A DNA stretch of 64,000 nucleotides from Lamprocystis purpurea DSM 4197 (GCF_000379525.1 NZ_KB902492.1:1-64000), one strand, 5' to 3'; shown: positions 7,963-17,002, counted from the stretch's first letter. Notes: generated by a model not told the origin, from the letters alone. Program-made: numbers and translations.

Positions 7963-9540
7963 TCAGGCCGCCTCGTCTACGGACTCACTGTCATCGTCGT
8001 CCAGGGCTTGCGAATCGTCTTCGTCATCGTCATCCTCGTCGTCGTCTTCACGAGGCGTCAACACGATGGCGTTCGAGACCAGTTGATGGAGGCTGACGAT
8101 CTGGTCCATCTCCATCCCGTAGTAGGGCAGGACCTTGGTGAACTGACTCTTGCAGATGGCACAGATCGCGGCCATGTGCGTCACGCCCTTTTCCTGCATG
8201 ACATTGTTCAGCGCCTCGACACGCGGTTGCGCACCCTTGACCCGTAACTCCATCAGGTCGTCGGTCAGCAGTCCGCCGCCGCCGCCGCAACAGAAGGTTC
8301 GATCACGGATCGTATCTTCATCCATGTCGTAGAAGTGATTGCAGACCGCCTTGATGATGGCGCGCGGAATATCGAACTGACCGCCGGGCTGATCGCCCAT
8401 CCGCGAGGCCCGGGCGACATTGCAGGAGTCGTGATAGGTGAGGACCTTGTCATCGTTCTGGGTCTTGTCGAAGGTCAACTTCCCCTGCTGGATCAGGTCG
8501 TAGGTAAACTCGCAGATATGCTGCGGCACCGGGTACCGGGAATCCAGGAAGTCCCAGGGACCGGCGAGGGTGTTCAGAAAGCTGTAGGCGACGCGCCAGG
8601 CATGACCGCATTCACCGAAGATGATGCGCTTGACCTTGAGCCGGATGGCCTCTTCGCGAATGCGCTGCGAAATCCGCCGCATGTTCTCATAGGAGCCGAT
8701 GAACATGCCGAAGTTGGCCGCTTCCGAGGCATAGGAACTCAGCGTCCAGGAGACACCGGCCTCGTGTAAGACCTTGCCGTAGCCGATCAGGCCGTCCACG
8801 TGGGGTTCGGCAAAGAAGTCCGCGGACGGCGTGACCAGCAGGATGTCGGCACCCACCTGATCGATGGGATAGCGCACCTTGACGCCGGTTTCGTCATAGA
8901 CGTCCTCTTCCAAACCCTCCAGCGTATCCCGCAGGGCGGGACCCGGCAGACCCAGGTTATTGCCGATCGTATAGACCTTGCCGATGATCTCGTTACAGTA
9001 TTTTTGACCGACCCCGATACTGTCCATGATCTCCCGCGCGGCCATGGAGATCTCCGCGGTATCGATGCCGTAAGGACAGAAAACGGAGCAGCGGCGACAT
9101 TGAGAGCACTGGTGAAAGTAACTGTACCAGTCGTCCAGCACCTCTTTGGTGAAGTCGGTCGCTCCCACCAACTTGGGAGCAATCCGGCCCACCAGCGTGA
9201 AATAGCGCCGATAGACTTTGCGCATCAGGTCCTGACGCCCGACCGGCATGTTCTTCGGATCCTTGGTGCCCAGAAAATAGTGGCACTTATCCGTACAGGC
9301 GCCACATTTGACACAGGAGTCCATGTAGACGCGCAGCGAGCGGTACTTGCCCAGCAACTCGCCCATCTTCGCGATCGCCTGCGCCTGCCAGTCGTCCGCC
9401 AACTCGCCGGGAAAGCCCAGCGGGGCCTGGAATTCCGGTTTGGCTACAAAGGGCGCGCTGTGAGCCATGGTACCTGGCGTCACCGCCGGTACCTGCGGGT
9501 ACTGCCGCAGCGCAGGGACTACAAAAGTGGCCTTAGCCAT
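7963..9540 (-). CDS. dsrK: DsrK, HdrD-like iron-sulfur subunit
   Basis: The 525-aa protein has two ferredoxin cysteine clusters, Cys76/79/82/86 (CVKCGACTDKC) and Cys145/148/151/155 (CSQCRRCSVFC). It also carries CCG-type motifs of heterodisulfide reductases, namely FGECGHAW, YHDSCN and TFCCGGGGG, expected to hold a special catalytic [4Fe-4S] cluster. It acts on the cytoplasmic face with DsrM and is the proposed site of DsrC disulfide/trisulfide turnover. The last 30 or so residues form a very acidic, low-complexity tail dominated by Asp/Glu. I do not expect this tail from the HdrD core and it may vary between species. Confidence 0.93.
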   Translation of the reverse strand: MAKATFVVPALRQYPQVPAVTPGTMAHSAPFVAKPEFQAPLGFPGELADDWQAQAIAKMGELLGKYRSLRVYMDSCVKCGACTDKCHYFLGTKDPKNMPVGRQDLMRKVYRRYFTLVGRIAPKLVGATDFTKEVLDDWYSYFHQCSQCRRCSVFCPYGIDTAEISMAAREIMDSIGVGQKYCNEIIGKVYTIGNNLGLPGPALRDTLEGLEEDVYDETGVKVRYPIDQVGADILLVTPSADFFAEPHVDGLIGYGKVLHEAGVSWTLSSYASEAANFGMFIGSYENMRRISQRIREEAIRLKVKRIIFGECGHAWRVAYSFLNTLAGPWDFLDSRYPVPQHICEFTYDLIQQGKLTFDKTQNDDKVLTYHDSCNVARASRMGDQPGGQFDIPRAIIKAVCNHFYDMDEDTIRDRTFCCGGGGGLLTDDLMELRVKGAQPRVEALNNVMQEKGVTHMAAICAICKSQFTKVLPYYGMEMDQIVSLHQLVSNAIVLTPREDDDEDDDDEDDSQALDDDDSESVDEAA

Positions 9541-9623
9541 GGTTCAACCTCATGTTCGGACGCCTGCTTACCCGGAGACCCTGATCAATGCAGGTGATGA
9601 CGAAATGCAATCCGTGTCGGCCA

Positions 9624-10355
9624 TCACCGCTGTTCGAACCGCGCCGCCCAAGGGGCCAGGTGCCGCCGCTCCCTCGGGTTGTCGACCTGATTGCGGGTCG
9701 GGCTGAAGAAGAGCCCAGGCGCATGCAGCAGCTTGCTGAAGGGAAAAATGATCATCAGGCCCGCCACCAGCAACAAGTGCAGCAGGAGCAGCGGATCGGC
9801 CGGCAAGGGCTTCAGGTCGAAGCTGTACAGACCGAGAAAGAAGGCTTTAACGGACACGATATCCGTATGAACCACGAAACTCATCAGGATGCCGCTACAG
9901 CCGATGAGGACCAGCAGCCCGAGGATCAGGTGATCCGAGGGAGAAGAGATGTAGCGCACCCGGTCGACCAGGAAGCGCCGCGCCCAGAGTCCGGCCAGAC
10001 CCAGCACCATGGCAAACCCGGCATAGATCCCGAACGGCTGGATGAACGCGATCGGTGTGGGGACTGGGTCCATGAAATAGCGAAGATGACGCAGGGTCAC
10101 GAGAAACAAGCCAAAGTGAAAGATCCAACTGAAGATCCAAGTCCACTTGTTACCGCGGAACAGGCTCTCGAACAGCACCACCTCGCGCGTCATTCGCAAC
10201 ACGACGCCGCTGCCGGTGATCGGGGCTGGCGTCGTCGGTATCTTCAGTGGCGCCGGTGTACGGGCGTACTGCACCACCTTCCAGGTCAGTCCGGCAACCA
10301 GAACCAGCGCCGCAAAATAGAACGCGAAGGCGTATAAACCCGTCAGAAACGACAT
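9624..10355 (-). CDS. dsrM: DsrM, NarI-like membrane cytochrome b
   Basis: The 243-aa protein has about five to six hydrophobic helices and belongs to the NarI-type dihaem cytochrome b family. Histidines suited to haem ligation lie in the membrane segments. It anchors DsrK and exchanges electrons with the quinone pool. Its length fits the known DsrM. It starts the second half of the operon after a 229-base gap downstream of dsrC, the largest gap inside the operon. dsrC is often expressed more strongly than dsrMKJOP, and this gap is where processing or a second promoter could act. Confidence 0.9.
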   Translation of the reverse strand: MSFLTGLYAFAFYFAALVLVAGLTWKVVQYARTPAPLKIPTTPAPITGSGVVLRMTREVVLFESLFRGNKWTWIFSWIFHFGLFLVTLRHLRYFMDPVPTPIAFIQPFGIYAGFAMVLGLAGLWARRFLVDRVRYISSPSDHLILGLLVLIGCSGILMSFVVHTDIVSVKAFFLGLYSFDLKPLPADPLLLLHLLLVAGLMIIFPFSKLLHAPGLFFSPTRNQVDNPRERRHLAPWAARFEQR

Positions 10356-10584
10356 GTTTCCGCTACCTTAAGTGAATCCGGTCGAAAACCGGGGGTGCCG
10401 ACCGCTGACCCCGAACGGAGCGATCAGCGATCAGCTTGACTGGCACCGCGCTGCTGCCTGGCGAACCCCGAGGGTCTTGAGTCCAGGCTTTAGAAACGCT
10501 CGCAAGTCATTGTTATTTTATGGTCGGACGAGCGACAAGACGCCACCGTTGCGCGGCGGAGAGCGCCACCCGCAGGCACTCGGT

Positions 10585-10923
10585 TCAGACGCAGCCGGTC
10601 GGCTTCGGCAGGCCGGCAAAACGGCACGCCTGCTTGGCCGGCCCGTAGGGGAACAGGCTGTAGAGGTACTTGCTGTTGCCTTTGTCCTTGCCCATCTTCT
10701 TACCGACCGCCTTGGTCAGCACGCGCACCGCCGGTGCAATCTGATACTCTTCGTAATACTCGCGCAGGAACTTGATGATGTCCCAGTGCTCGTCGGTGAG
10801 ATCAATGTTGTCCTGCTTCGACATGACCTCGGCGACGCCGGGCTCCCAGTCGTTCAGATTGGCGAGGTAACCCTCTTCGTCGACGGCGATCTGTTTGCCA
10901 TTGACATCAATTGTGTCGGCCAT
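10585..10923 (-). CDS. dsrC: DsrC, sulfur-carrier protein
   Basis: This 112-aa protein ends in the flexible arm of DsrC with both functional cysteines, Cys100 (KQACRFAGLPK) and penultimate Cys111 (TGCV). Cys111 accepts sulfur from DsrEFH/TusA and presents persulfide to DsrAB. The Cys100-Cys111 pair then forms the tri- or disulfide that DsrMK is thought to reduce or oxidise. It follows dsrH directly. Compare the second DsrC-family gene at 17094, which has lost both cysteines. Confidence 0.96.
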   Translation of the reverse strand: MADTIDVNGKQIAVDEEGYLANLNDWEPGVAEVMSKQDNIDLTDEHWDIIKFLREYYEEYQIAPAVRVLTKAVGKKMGKDKGNSKYLYSLFPYGPAKQACRFAGLPKPTGCV

Positions 10924-10960
10924 TGCGATTCTCCAGACAGTTTTTTAAGTTGGAATATAA

Positions 10961-11269
10961 CTACAGCCAGGCCTGAACCTTGGCGTTCTCCGCGGCAAGA
11001 TCCACAAAACCCGCGTAGTCCACGACGCTGATCCCGTTGATCAGACGCCCCTCGGCAAAGCCCCGCGCCTTCAGGTCCGGGCCGAGGACATAGATCTTAA
11101 CCCTGTTGAGGGCATCTTTGACCTGATCCTCGGCGCTCGTCCCGGTCAGGGCCGCATAGACGCCGTCCTCGATCAGCAACACGGCGGCGCCCGGTTGGGC
11201 AAACTTCAAGCAGGAATCCAGTGAGGTCCGCTCGAACGGAGACTTGTTGACAGTGTGCAGGATACTCAT
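10961..11269 (-). CDS. dsrH: DsrH, subunit of the DsrEFH sulfur transferase
   Basis: The 102-aa protein is a TusB homologue of the DsrE/F/H fold. It has the conserved cysteine at residue 20 (LDSCLKFAQPG) and the family's C-terminal YAGFVDLA pattern. DsrE2F2H2 passes persulfide sulfur to DsrC. The gene lies 11 bases after dsrF and 37 bases before dsrC in the usual order. Cys20 is present, though in this family the DsrE cysteine does most of the catalysis. Confidence 0.93.
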   Translation of the reverse strand: MSILHTVNKSPFERTSLDSCLKFAQPGAAVLLIEDGVYAALTGTSAEDQVKDALNRVKIYVLGPDLKARGFAEGRLINGISVVDYAGFVDLAAENAKVQAWL

Positions 11270-11280
11270 GGCATTCCCCT

Positions 11281-11691
11281 TTAGAAGCTGAAGACCACGT
11301 CGGACGCATCCATCAGCTCGCGGACACGAGCCGTATCGATCACCTCGACGATGTTCTCCACCTCTTCCTCGGTGTCGAAATCTTCCCAGGCGATCTGCAC
11401 CAGATCGTCCTGCGTCAAACCGCGGGCCGCGAGTGAATCGCGATCAACGTACACATTTTTGACCTCATAGTCGCCCAGGGTACGGAAGGTCGGCGAGAAA
11501 TTCTTCATCCCGATGCCGCTGGTGTCCTGACCCTTGGTGAGTTGGTAAACACCGTCATCCAGAAAGAGGACGCTCACCTCCTGATCGAAGGCCGCACCGA
11601 TCAGGATCACCTCCAAGGCCTCCCAGGCGTAGATGGTGCCATACGGGGCTTTGCGATTCAGGTACAGGAATTTCTTCACGATTTCGGACAT
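11281..11691 (-). CDS. dsrF: DsrF, subunit of the DsrEFH sulfur transferase
   Basis: The 136-aa protein is a TusC homologue (KKFLYLNRKAPYGT near the start, DDGVYQL in the middle). The start at 11691 (MSEIVKK) was chosen over a much longer upstream open frame because the family begins here and the longer frame runs through dsrE. It is the middle subunit of the cytoplasmic DsrEFH heterohexamer. It contains no cysteine, in keeping with DsrF being a structural subunit. Confidence 0.93.
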   Translation of the reverse strand: MSEIVKKFLYLNRKAPYGTIYAWEALEVILIGAAFDQEVSVLFLDDGVYQLTKGQDTSGIGMKNFSPTFRTLGDYEVKNVYVDRDSLAARGLTQDDLVQIAWEDFDTEEEVENIVEVIDTARVRELMDASDVVFSF

Positions 11692-11704
11692 GACTGAGCC
11701 CCTG

Positions 11705-12097
11705 TTAGTCGCCGAATACAACGAGGCGATCGGACTGGATCGCCGCCTCGACCAACTGCCCCAGACCGGAGATCCGGAACCGGGGGTGGATATTGGTGGC
11801 GTCCTTACCGTTGCGTGTCGCCTCGCCCTCATCGACGATCCCGCGGCGCTGCGCCGCGGCCACGCAGACCACCATGTCGAGGTTGTAGCGCTCGGCCAGC
11901 TCAGCCCACCGGTTCACGATGTGACGGTCGTCCTGGGGCGGCGTGGTCAGCCGCGTCGCGTTGTTCACGCCGTCGTGGTAGAAAAAAACGCGGAAGATCT
12001 CATGCCCCTTCTCCAACGCCGCCTTGGCGAACAGGTAGGCGGTATCCGCCGCCTGATGTTGGTAGGGTCCCTCGTTGATCTGAAGTGCAAACTTCAT
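11705..12097 (-). CDS. dsrE: DsrE, catalytic subunit of the DsrEFH sulfur transferase
   Basis: This is a 130-aa TusD homologue with the active-site cysteine at residue 78 (LDMVVCVAAAQRRG), the same number as in A. vinosum DsrE. That cysteine carries the persulfide passed to DsrC Cys111. The start at 12097 (MKFALQINEGPYQ) matches the family. It begins the efh block 132 bases after dsrB, a gap without another gene. Length and order match the reference operon. Confidence 0.95.
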   Translation of the reverse strand: MKFALQINEGPYQHQAADTAYLFAKAALEKGHEIFRVFFYHDGVNNATRLTTPPQDDRHIVNRWAELAERYNLDMVVCVAAAQRRGIVDEGEATRNGKDATNIHPRFRISGLGQLVEAAIQSDRLVVFGD

Positions 12098-12229
12098 ATC
12101 GCCCTCGCATAGCAGTGCCGAAAGAGGATCGCGCACGGCCGCCCCCGGATCAGGCGCCACCGCTGCTGCCGTCCGGAGCGGACCGGCAGGTCGGTGACAC
12201 GCGGCCCCGGGGACCCCGCGCCCCCGAGC

Positions 12230-13300
12230 TTAGAAGCGGATGTAAGACGAGCTGTTGAAGCTCGCACGGGCACCGCGCCAGGTATCGATGTGATACTTGG
12301 TGAATGGCAGCTCGACCTCTTCGAAGAAGCGCGGCCAGCCGATCCGCTCGATCCACTCGTTGACGCGCTCCCAATCCCGGGCACCTTCCTTGTACGCCTT
12401 GAGGATGCGCTTGACGATGGCGGTTGCCTCAGGCCAGCGCGGCGGGTTGTTGGGGATGCCGGCCGCAACCAGCTTCTGGAAGGTCGGCTTGCCGCGGGCG
12501 TTGGAGTGATTGCCGCCAACCCAGATCGCCAGCTTGGAGTGCTCGGCGTCATTGATCTGCATGGGCGGGCACGGCGGGTAGCAGGCACCGCAGCAGATGC
12601 ACTTGCGTTCGTCGACCTCGAGGGACGGCTTGCCGTTGACCATGGCCGGGCGGATGGCCGCGACCGGGCAGCGCGCCACGACGGTCGGGCGCTCACAGAC
12701 GTTCGCTACCAGATCGTGGTTGATCTTGGGCGGCTTGGTATGCTGGATGTTGATCGCGATATCGCCCTGGCCGCCGCAGTTGATCTGGCAGCAGGAAGTC
12801 GTGATGTGCACCCGGTTCGGCATGTTCGCATTGCGAAACTCGTCGATCAGCTCGTCCATCATCGACTTCACCACGCCCGAGGCGTCGGTGCCGGGAATAT
12901 CGCAGTGCAGCCAGCCCTGGGTGTGAGAAATCATGGCCACCGAGTTCTGGGTGCCGCCGACCACAAAACCCGCCCCTTCCAGAGCCGCGATCAGCGGGTC
13001 GACCTTGGCCTGATCCTTGACCAGAAACTCGATATTCGAGCGCAAGGTAAAGTGCACGAAGCCATCGGCGAACTGATCACCGATATCGCACAGCTTGCGC
13101 AGCGTGAAAACGTCCAGGATTCGCTGGGTACCGGCCTTGACGGTCCAGATTTCGTCGCCGCTGTAGGCAACGTGACGCAGCACGCCCGCGCGCGGATGTT
13201 CGTGGAACTTCCATTGCCCGAAATTCTTGCGCATCACGGGGTGCAGGTACTGCCAAGGGTCTGGGCAGCCGGATTCGATCGGCTCACGCGTGTCTGCCAT
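12230..13300 (-). CDS. dsrB: DsrB, dissimilatory sulfite reductase beta subunit
   Basis: The 356-aa protein has the siroheme/ferredoxin sulfite reductase architecture. The cysteine cluster TSCCQINCGG lies near residue 170, and an inserted ferredoxin domain carries CICCGACYPPCPP and a separate ARCPVAAI cysteine. The start at 13300 (MADTREPIE) fits the family; six extra upstream codons are also open. With DsrA it forms the alpha2beta2 enzyme that, in this reverse-type pathway, oxidises DsrC-bound sulfur to sulfite in the cytoplasm. It lies 96 bases after dsrA. Confidence 0.96.
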   Translation of the reverse strand: MADTREPIESGCPDPWQYLHPVMRKNFGQWKFHEHPRAGVLRHVAYSGDEIWTVKAGTQRILDVFTLRKLCDIGDQFADGFVHFTLRSNIEFLVKDQAKVDPLIAALEGAGFVVGGTQNSVAMISHTQGWLHCDIPGTDASGVVKSMMDELIDEFRNANMPNRVHITTSCCQINCGGQGDIAINIQHTKPPKINHDLVANVCERPTVVARCPVAAIRPAMVNGKPSLEVDERKCICCGACYPPCPPMQINDAEHSKLAIWVGGNHSNARGKPTFQKLVAAGIPNNPPRWPEATAIVKRILKAYKEGARDWERVNEWIERIGWPRFFEEVELPFTKYHIDTWRGARASFNSSSYIRF

Positions 13301-13396
13301 CGCCTTCCCTCCAGTCAATTATCAGAGTGTTTTGTATTTGAAATCGGGTGCCGGGGCGAGCGGACGCCCGCGGCATCACGGCGTTGATCGAGAAAC

Positions 13397-14650
13397 TCAG
13401 CGCCCGGCCTCGGCCTGACGCTCGAACCAGTTTTCCGCGGCCTCGTCCCAACCGTCCAGGCGGATGTAGGAACTCTGACGGGGATGGCTCAGCATGTTCG
13501 GGTCCGGATCGACGCCAATGCCGTCAAGGAAGTTGGCCAACCCGATGCGCTCGATCATCTCGCCGCAGCGCTCGTGTTCGAGCCCGTTCTCGGCCCAGAA
13601 ATCGATGATGGTCTCGGCGAGCTCCACCAGAGATTCGTAGTCTTCCTCGGTATCAAGCTTCTTGAACGGCACCAGCACAGTGCCCATCAGGTCACCGATC
13701 TTGAGGGTGCGCTTACCGCCGATCAGAATGGTGACACCCTTATCGTCGCCGGGGTGCAGCGCCTTGGGCATGACGTTCAGACAGTGCATGCAGCGCACGC
13801 AGTCGCGGTTGTTGACGTTCAGGGTATCGTCATCGTTGAGCGACAACGCCTGCGTCGGACAACGGGTGATGACGTTGTCCACATAGTACTGACGGCCCTT
13901 GTCGGCGATGTAGTTCTTCACCTCGGCCTGGTCGACTTTCATATCGTCGCGCCAGGTGCCAAGCACGGCGAAGTCGGCGCGCTCGATGGCGTTCTGGCAG
14001 TCGTTGGCGCAGCCGGAGACCTTGAACTTGAATTTGTAAGGGAGCGCCGGACGGTGCACGTCATCGACGAAGTTGTTCACCAGCATCCGGTGGGCCTTGA
14101 GCTCATTGGTGCAGGACATCTCGCAACGCGCCGCGCCGACGCAGGACATGGCGGTGCGCACGCAGGGGCCGGCGCCGCCCAGATCCCATCCGTACTCGTT
14201 GATCTCGTCGAAGAAATGCTGGGTGTTGGCGGTGTCGGTGCCGATAAACATGATGTTGCCGGTCTGACCATGGAAGGTGATCAAACCGGAACCGTATTTT
14301 TCCCAACTGTCGGCCAGTTGGCGCAGCATGGCGGTGGAGTAGTGGTTGCCCGCCGGCGGCTGCACACGCAAGGTATGGAATTCCTTGGATTCAGGGAACG
14401 CCTTACCGACCTCGGAGAAGCGCGGGATGATACCGCCGCCATACCCTAAGACCGACACAGTCCCGCCCTTCCAGTAGCCCTTGCGCGTCTCGTAGGAATG
14501 CTCCAACTGCCCGAGCAGGCTGTTGGTCATCTTATTGATGCGTTCATCCGGGTGCTGGTCGCGCAGACGCTTGATACCAGAGATAAAACTTGGCCACGGG
14601 CCGGTTTCCAGTTGATCGAGCATCGGGGTGCTGTATTTATCGATCGCCAT
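13397..14650 (-). CDS. dsrA: DsrA, dissimilatory sulfite reductase alpha subunit
   Basis: The 417-aa protein has the siroheme-[4Fe-4S] motif Cys170-x5-Cys176 (CVGAARC) plus Cys214-x3-Cys218 (GCANDC). Its ferredoxin domain is marked by DCVRCMHCLNVMPKA and ITRCPTQAL. The start at 14650 (MAIDKYSTP) is favoured by a GGAGAG sequence about eight bases upstream; the frame is open for 22 more codons. Length equals the A. vinosum subunit. It is the first gene of the 15-gene operon and fixes the pathway as sulfur oxidation through reverse sulfite reductase. Confidence 0.97.
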   Translation of the reverse strand: MAIDKYSTPMLDQLETGPWPSFISGIKRLRDQHPDERINKMTNSLLGQLEHSYETRKGYWKGGTVSVLGYGGGIIPRFSEVGKAFPESKEFHTLRVQPPAGNHYSTAMLRQLADSWEKYGSGLITFHGQTGNIMFIGTDTANTQHFFDEINEYGWDLGGAGPCVRTAMSCVGAARCEMSCTNELKAHRMLVNNFVDDVHRPALPYKFKFKVSGCANDCQNAIERADFAVLGTWRDDMKVDQAEVKNYIADKGRQYYVDNVITRCPTQALSLNDDDTLNVNNRDCVRCMHCLNVMPKALHPGDDKGVTILIGGKRTLKIGDLMGTVLVPFKKLDTEEDYESLVELAETIIDFWAENGLEHERCGEMIERIGLANFLDGIGVDPDPNMLSHPRQSSYIRLDGWDEAAENWFERQAEAGR

Positions 14651-15195
14651 TGCGCTGTCTCTCCGATCTGGTAGCTTGCGAAAAAGAATCCGATCGCAGT
14701 GCGCACACCCGAACACGGCAGCGGGCCGTTACGGGGCGCTACATCGTTGCGAATCTAAAGACGGAGGGATCGGCGATCATTCATATTTTCGCGTGCCGAA
14801 ATCCCCAGCGTCAGGCGCTACTTTAAAGGCCGGTCCGGGGCGATCCCATCCCTCGGTGGGGAGGGCGATACCGCTCCGACCTACCCCTTTCGGGATATTG
14901 ACCAACCTGGTGCCGCTGCGGATGTCCTCCGGCATGTCGCGGCGCGGGCGCGTCTTTCGATGACCGGTTGGATGTTACCGATGGGCGGCCGGTCAGTCAA
15001 CGGTTACTAATATTAGCACATCCTAATGCATACGTGCAGCCTGGGCTGGAAGCGGTCCGGTTCCAGGTCGGCGCGGCGCGGCGCGGACGACACCGTCGAC
15101 GCTGTGCACGGCGATGCGCGGCACGCTTGCATTTCCGCAGAACGGTCTTCACGTTCGCCACCAGACACAGGCATTCAGGGCGGTCTCATCGAACC
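14651..15195 (+). promoter_or_regulatory. Divergent control region between dsrA and the 15196 gene set
   Basis: This 545-base stretch contains no supportable gene and separates two divergent transcription units. It must hold the dsr promoter on the minus strand and that of the 15196 set on the plus strand. The most distinctive patch is AT-rich in a GC-rich background and includes the perfect palindrome CTAATATTAG at 15007-15016, followed by TCCTAATGCAT. I could not place clear -35/-10 boxes. The palindrome is a reasonable operator or promoter candidate, but this is inference. Confidence 0.45.
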
Positions 15196-15387
15196 ATGCT
15201 CAAGCTCAGCGATATTCTCGTGACCCATCAAGAGGTCGAGTCCTTCGGCGAACTCATCCCGCTGGTTCAGGACGTCGCCCGCGGCGGTGAGCGTTTCTTC
15301 CGGATGGACGTGAAACCACCCTACCCGGATACGCCGGACAATTGGGAAGATCGCCTGGAAGCCGCTTTTAGCGGCCTGGTCCGCTAG
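15196..15387 (+). CDS. Small conserved-looking protein, 63 aa, unknown function
   Basis: The gene encodes a 63-aa soluble protein (MLKLSDILVTHQEVE at the start) with an acidic, proline-rich C-terminal half (PPYPDTPDNWEDRLE). I do not recognise a family. The ATG at 15196 is preceded by about 180 bases that are also open but look non-coding. It ends seven bases before the next gene in the same direction, so the two are very likely co-transcribed. It is the first gene facing away from dsrA, which suggests a role linked to sulfur metabolism or to its regulation. Confidence 0.6.
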   Translation: MLKLSDILVTHQEVESFGELIPLVQDVARGGERFFRMDVKPPYPDTPDNWEDRLEAAFSGLVR

Positions 15388-15394
15388 TTCCGTG

Positions 15395-16126
15395 ATGCCT
15401 ACTCCTATGATCAACCCGCTCGATCTGCTGACCGTCAGCTTGACCAATCCGACCGGCGACCCCGAACTCGGTCAGAGTGAACGCGCCGCCCTGGAGTCCC
15501 ATCTCGACGCGCTCCGGGAACATCTGCGCGAGCTGGAGCGCCGCGACGGACCGGCAAAGGCGGTCGCCGACACCCGTCTGCAGGTCGCACGCACCCTGGT
15601 CGGATTAGGGCGCGGGGAAGCGGCTTGGCCACTCGCCCGCGCGGCATTCGATCGGTTCCTTGAGGCCGACGACTTCGAATCCGCGGCCGACGCCTGCGAC
15701 GTGTTGTTCCAAGCCGAACAACCCGCATCGATCTGCGCTTTGGGTCAGGGCATCTGGCTGGCGGTCACCTGCCCCATCGATCCGGAACTCACCATCGAGT
15801 TGCTGGCTCATGTCATCGACGAGACCCCGGACGATGCGGACGGGGCCGCGGTCGCGGCGACCACCGCCCTGTTCCTGGCGGACGTGCGTGCCGAGGGCAA
15901 ACAGCGCGACGACCTGATGTTCTTCACCACGCAATTACTCGGTGCCGTGGCGCGGCGGCACAGCGGGGTGGAATCACCCGAGCAACTCGACGCCTGGATG
16001 GAACGACTGGACCTGACCCAGCCGGAGCACTTCCTGGTGCGCTTACGCAGCGTCGTCGATTGTCTGGTTCAGGGAGACTGGTGGTTCGATCGCGAAGCAC
16101 TGCAAGCGCGTTTACCCTTTGGCTGA
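15395..16126 (+). CDS. Helical (TPR-like) protein of unknown function
   Basis: The 243-aa protein is almost entirely predicted helix, with Ala/Leu/Arg-rich pairs such as LESHLDALREHLRELERR and RTLVGLGRGEAAWPLARAAF that resemble tetratricopeptide-type repeats. There is no signal peptide or membrane segment. The start could be the ATG at 15395 or the one at 15407. It sits between the 63-aa gene and the Cas6-like gene with short gaps, so it is probably part of the same operon. No catalytic motif is visible. A scaffolding or protein-binding role is inference only. Confidence 0.65.
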   Translation: MPTPMINPLDLLTVSLTNPTGDPELGQSERAALESHLDALREHLRELERRDGPAKAVADTRLQVARTLVGLGRGEAAWPLARAAFDRFLEADDFESAADACDVLFQAEQPASICALGQGIWLAVTCPIDPELTIELLAHVIDETPDDADGAAVAATTALFLADVRAEGKQRDDLMFFTTQLLGAVARRHSGVESPEQLDAWMERLDLTQPEHFLVRLRSVVDCLVQGDWWFDREALQARLPFG

Positions 16127-16209
16127 GCGCTCCTGCCTGCCCTCAACAGCGCGCCCGTCCCCCAGGATAGCAGTTGAGGAGGCATGTCATTACCCTGTCG
16201 CGAGTATCT

Positions 16210-16896
16210 ATGTACTGGAGTCAAGACGAAACCCTCGACGCCCTGGCCGTCCCCGACACCATTGTCGACTGCCTCTTCGCCATCGATTGTCGCGCCCTGC
16301 CGGTCGATCACGCCTATGCGCTGAGCAGCGCGCTGGTCGCCGCCTGCCCCTGGATCGGCGACGAACCGGGGCTCGGCGTCCACACGGTTCACGTCGCCGG
16401 CTCCCAGAATGGGTGGGAGCGCCCGGCCCACGGCACTGAGACCCGGATCCAGTTGTCGCGCCGCACCAAACTCATTCTGCGGCTGCCCCGGGCGCGCGCG
16501 CCCGAGTTACTCGACGCGCTGCCCGGAACCCGGATCGAGGTCGCCGGCTCGCCGTTGATCGTCGGCGCGGGCAAGATGCGGTCGCTGAGCACAGAGAGCG
16601 TGCTGTTCGCCCGCTATCTGGCGTCTGCCGCGGGTCCGGATGAGGAGGCCTTCATGAACAGCGCTGCCCAGGCGCTGGCACAGTTGGGGATCAGTATCCG
16701 CAAGGCGCTTTGCGGCAAGTCGAACACGCTGGAAACGCCAAACGGCGCGATCACGACCCGCAGCCTGTTGCTCGCCGGACTGAAACCTGATGAGTCGCTC
16801 CGACTGCAACAGCAGGGACTCGGGCTCCACCGCCTCATGGGATGTGGAATCTTCATCCCGCATAAAGGGATCGACGCGGTCGGCAAGACCCCCTGA
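16210..16896 (+). CDS. Orphan Cas6/Cmx6-like RNA endonuclease-family protein
   Basis: The 228-aa protein resembles the Cas6/Cmx6 family (type I-MYXAN Cas6). Its N-terminal part reads DCLFAIDCRALPVDHAYALS, with a histidine in the first helix, and the C-terminal glycine-rich loop is QQGLGLHRLMGCGIFIPHKG. Cas6 proteins cut CRISPR precursor RNA, but no array or other cas gene lies in this window. I chose ATG 16210 (MYWSQDE). The frame is open from a TTG at 16174, directly followed by AGGAGG, so an upstream start or extra regulation is possible. It sits between a helical protein and a DsrC paralogue beside the dsr operon, suggesting a host RNA-processing role. Confidence 0.72.
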   Translation: MYWSQDETLDALAVPDTIVDCLFAIDCRALPVDHAYALSSALVAACPWIGDEPGLGVHTVHVAGSQNGWERPAHGTETRIQLSRRTKLILRLPRARAPELLDALPGTRIEVAGSPLIVGAGKMRSLSTESVLFARYLASAAGPDEEAFMNSAAQALAQLGISIRKALCGKSNTLETPNGAITTRSLLLAGLKPDESLRLQQQGLGLHRLMGCGIFIPHKGIDAVGKTP

Positions 16897-17002
16897 AGAA
16901 CTAAGGCGAGAACTCGGGCGATTTCCGTCAAATCCGGCAATCCCCGAACGCGGGGCCTCTGACGGCCCGTGACGACCTCATGAGAGACCGTGACGAACCT
17001 AT

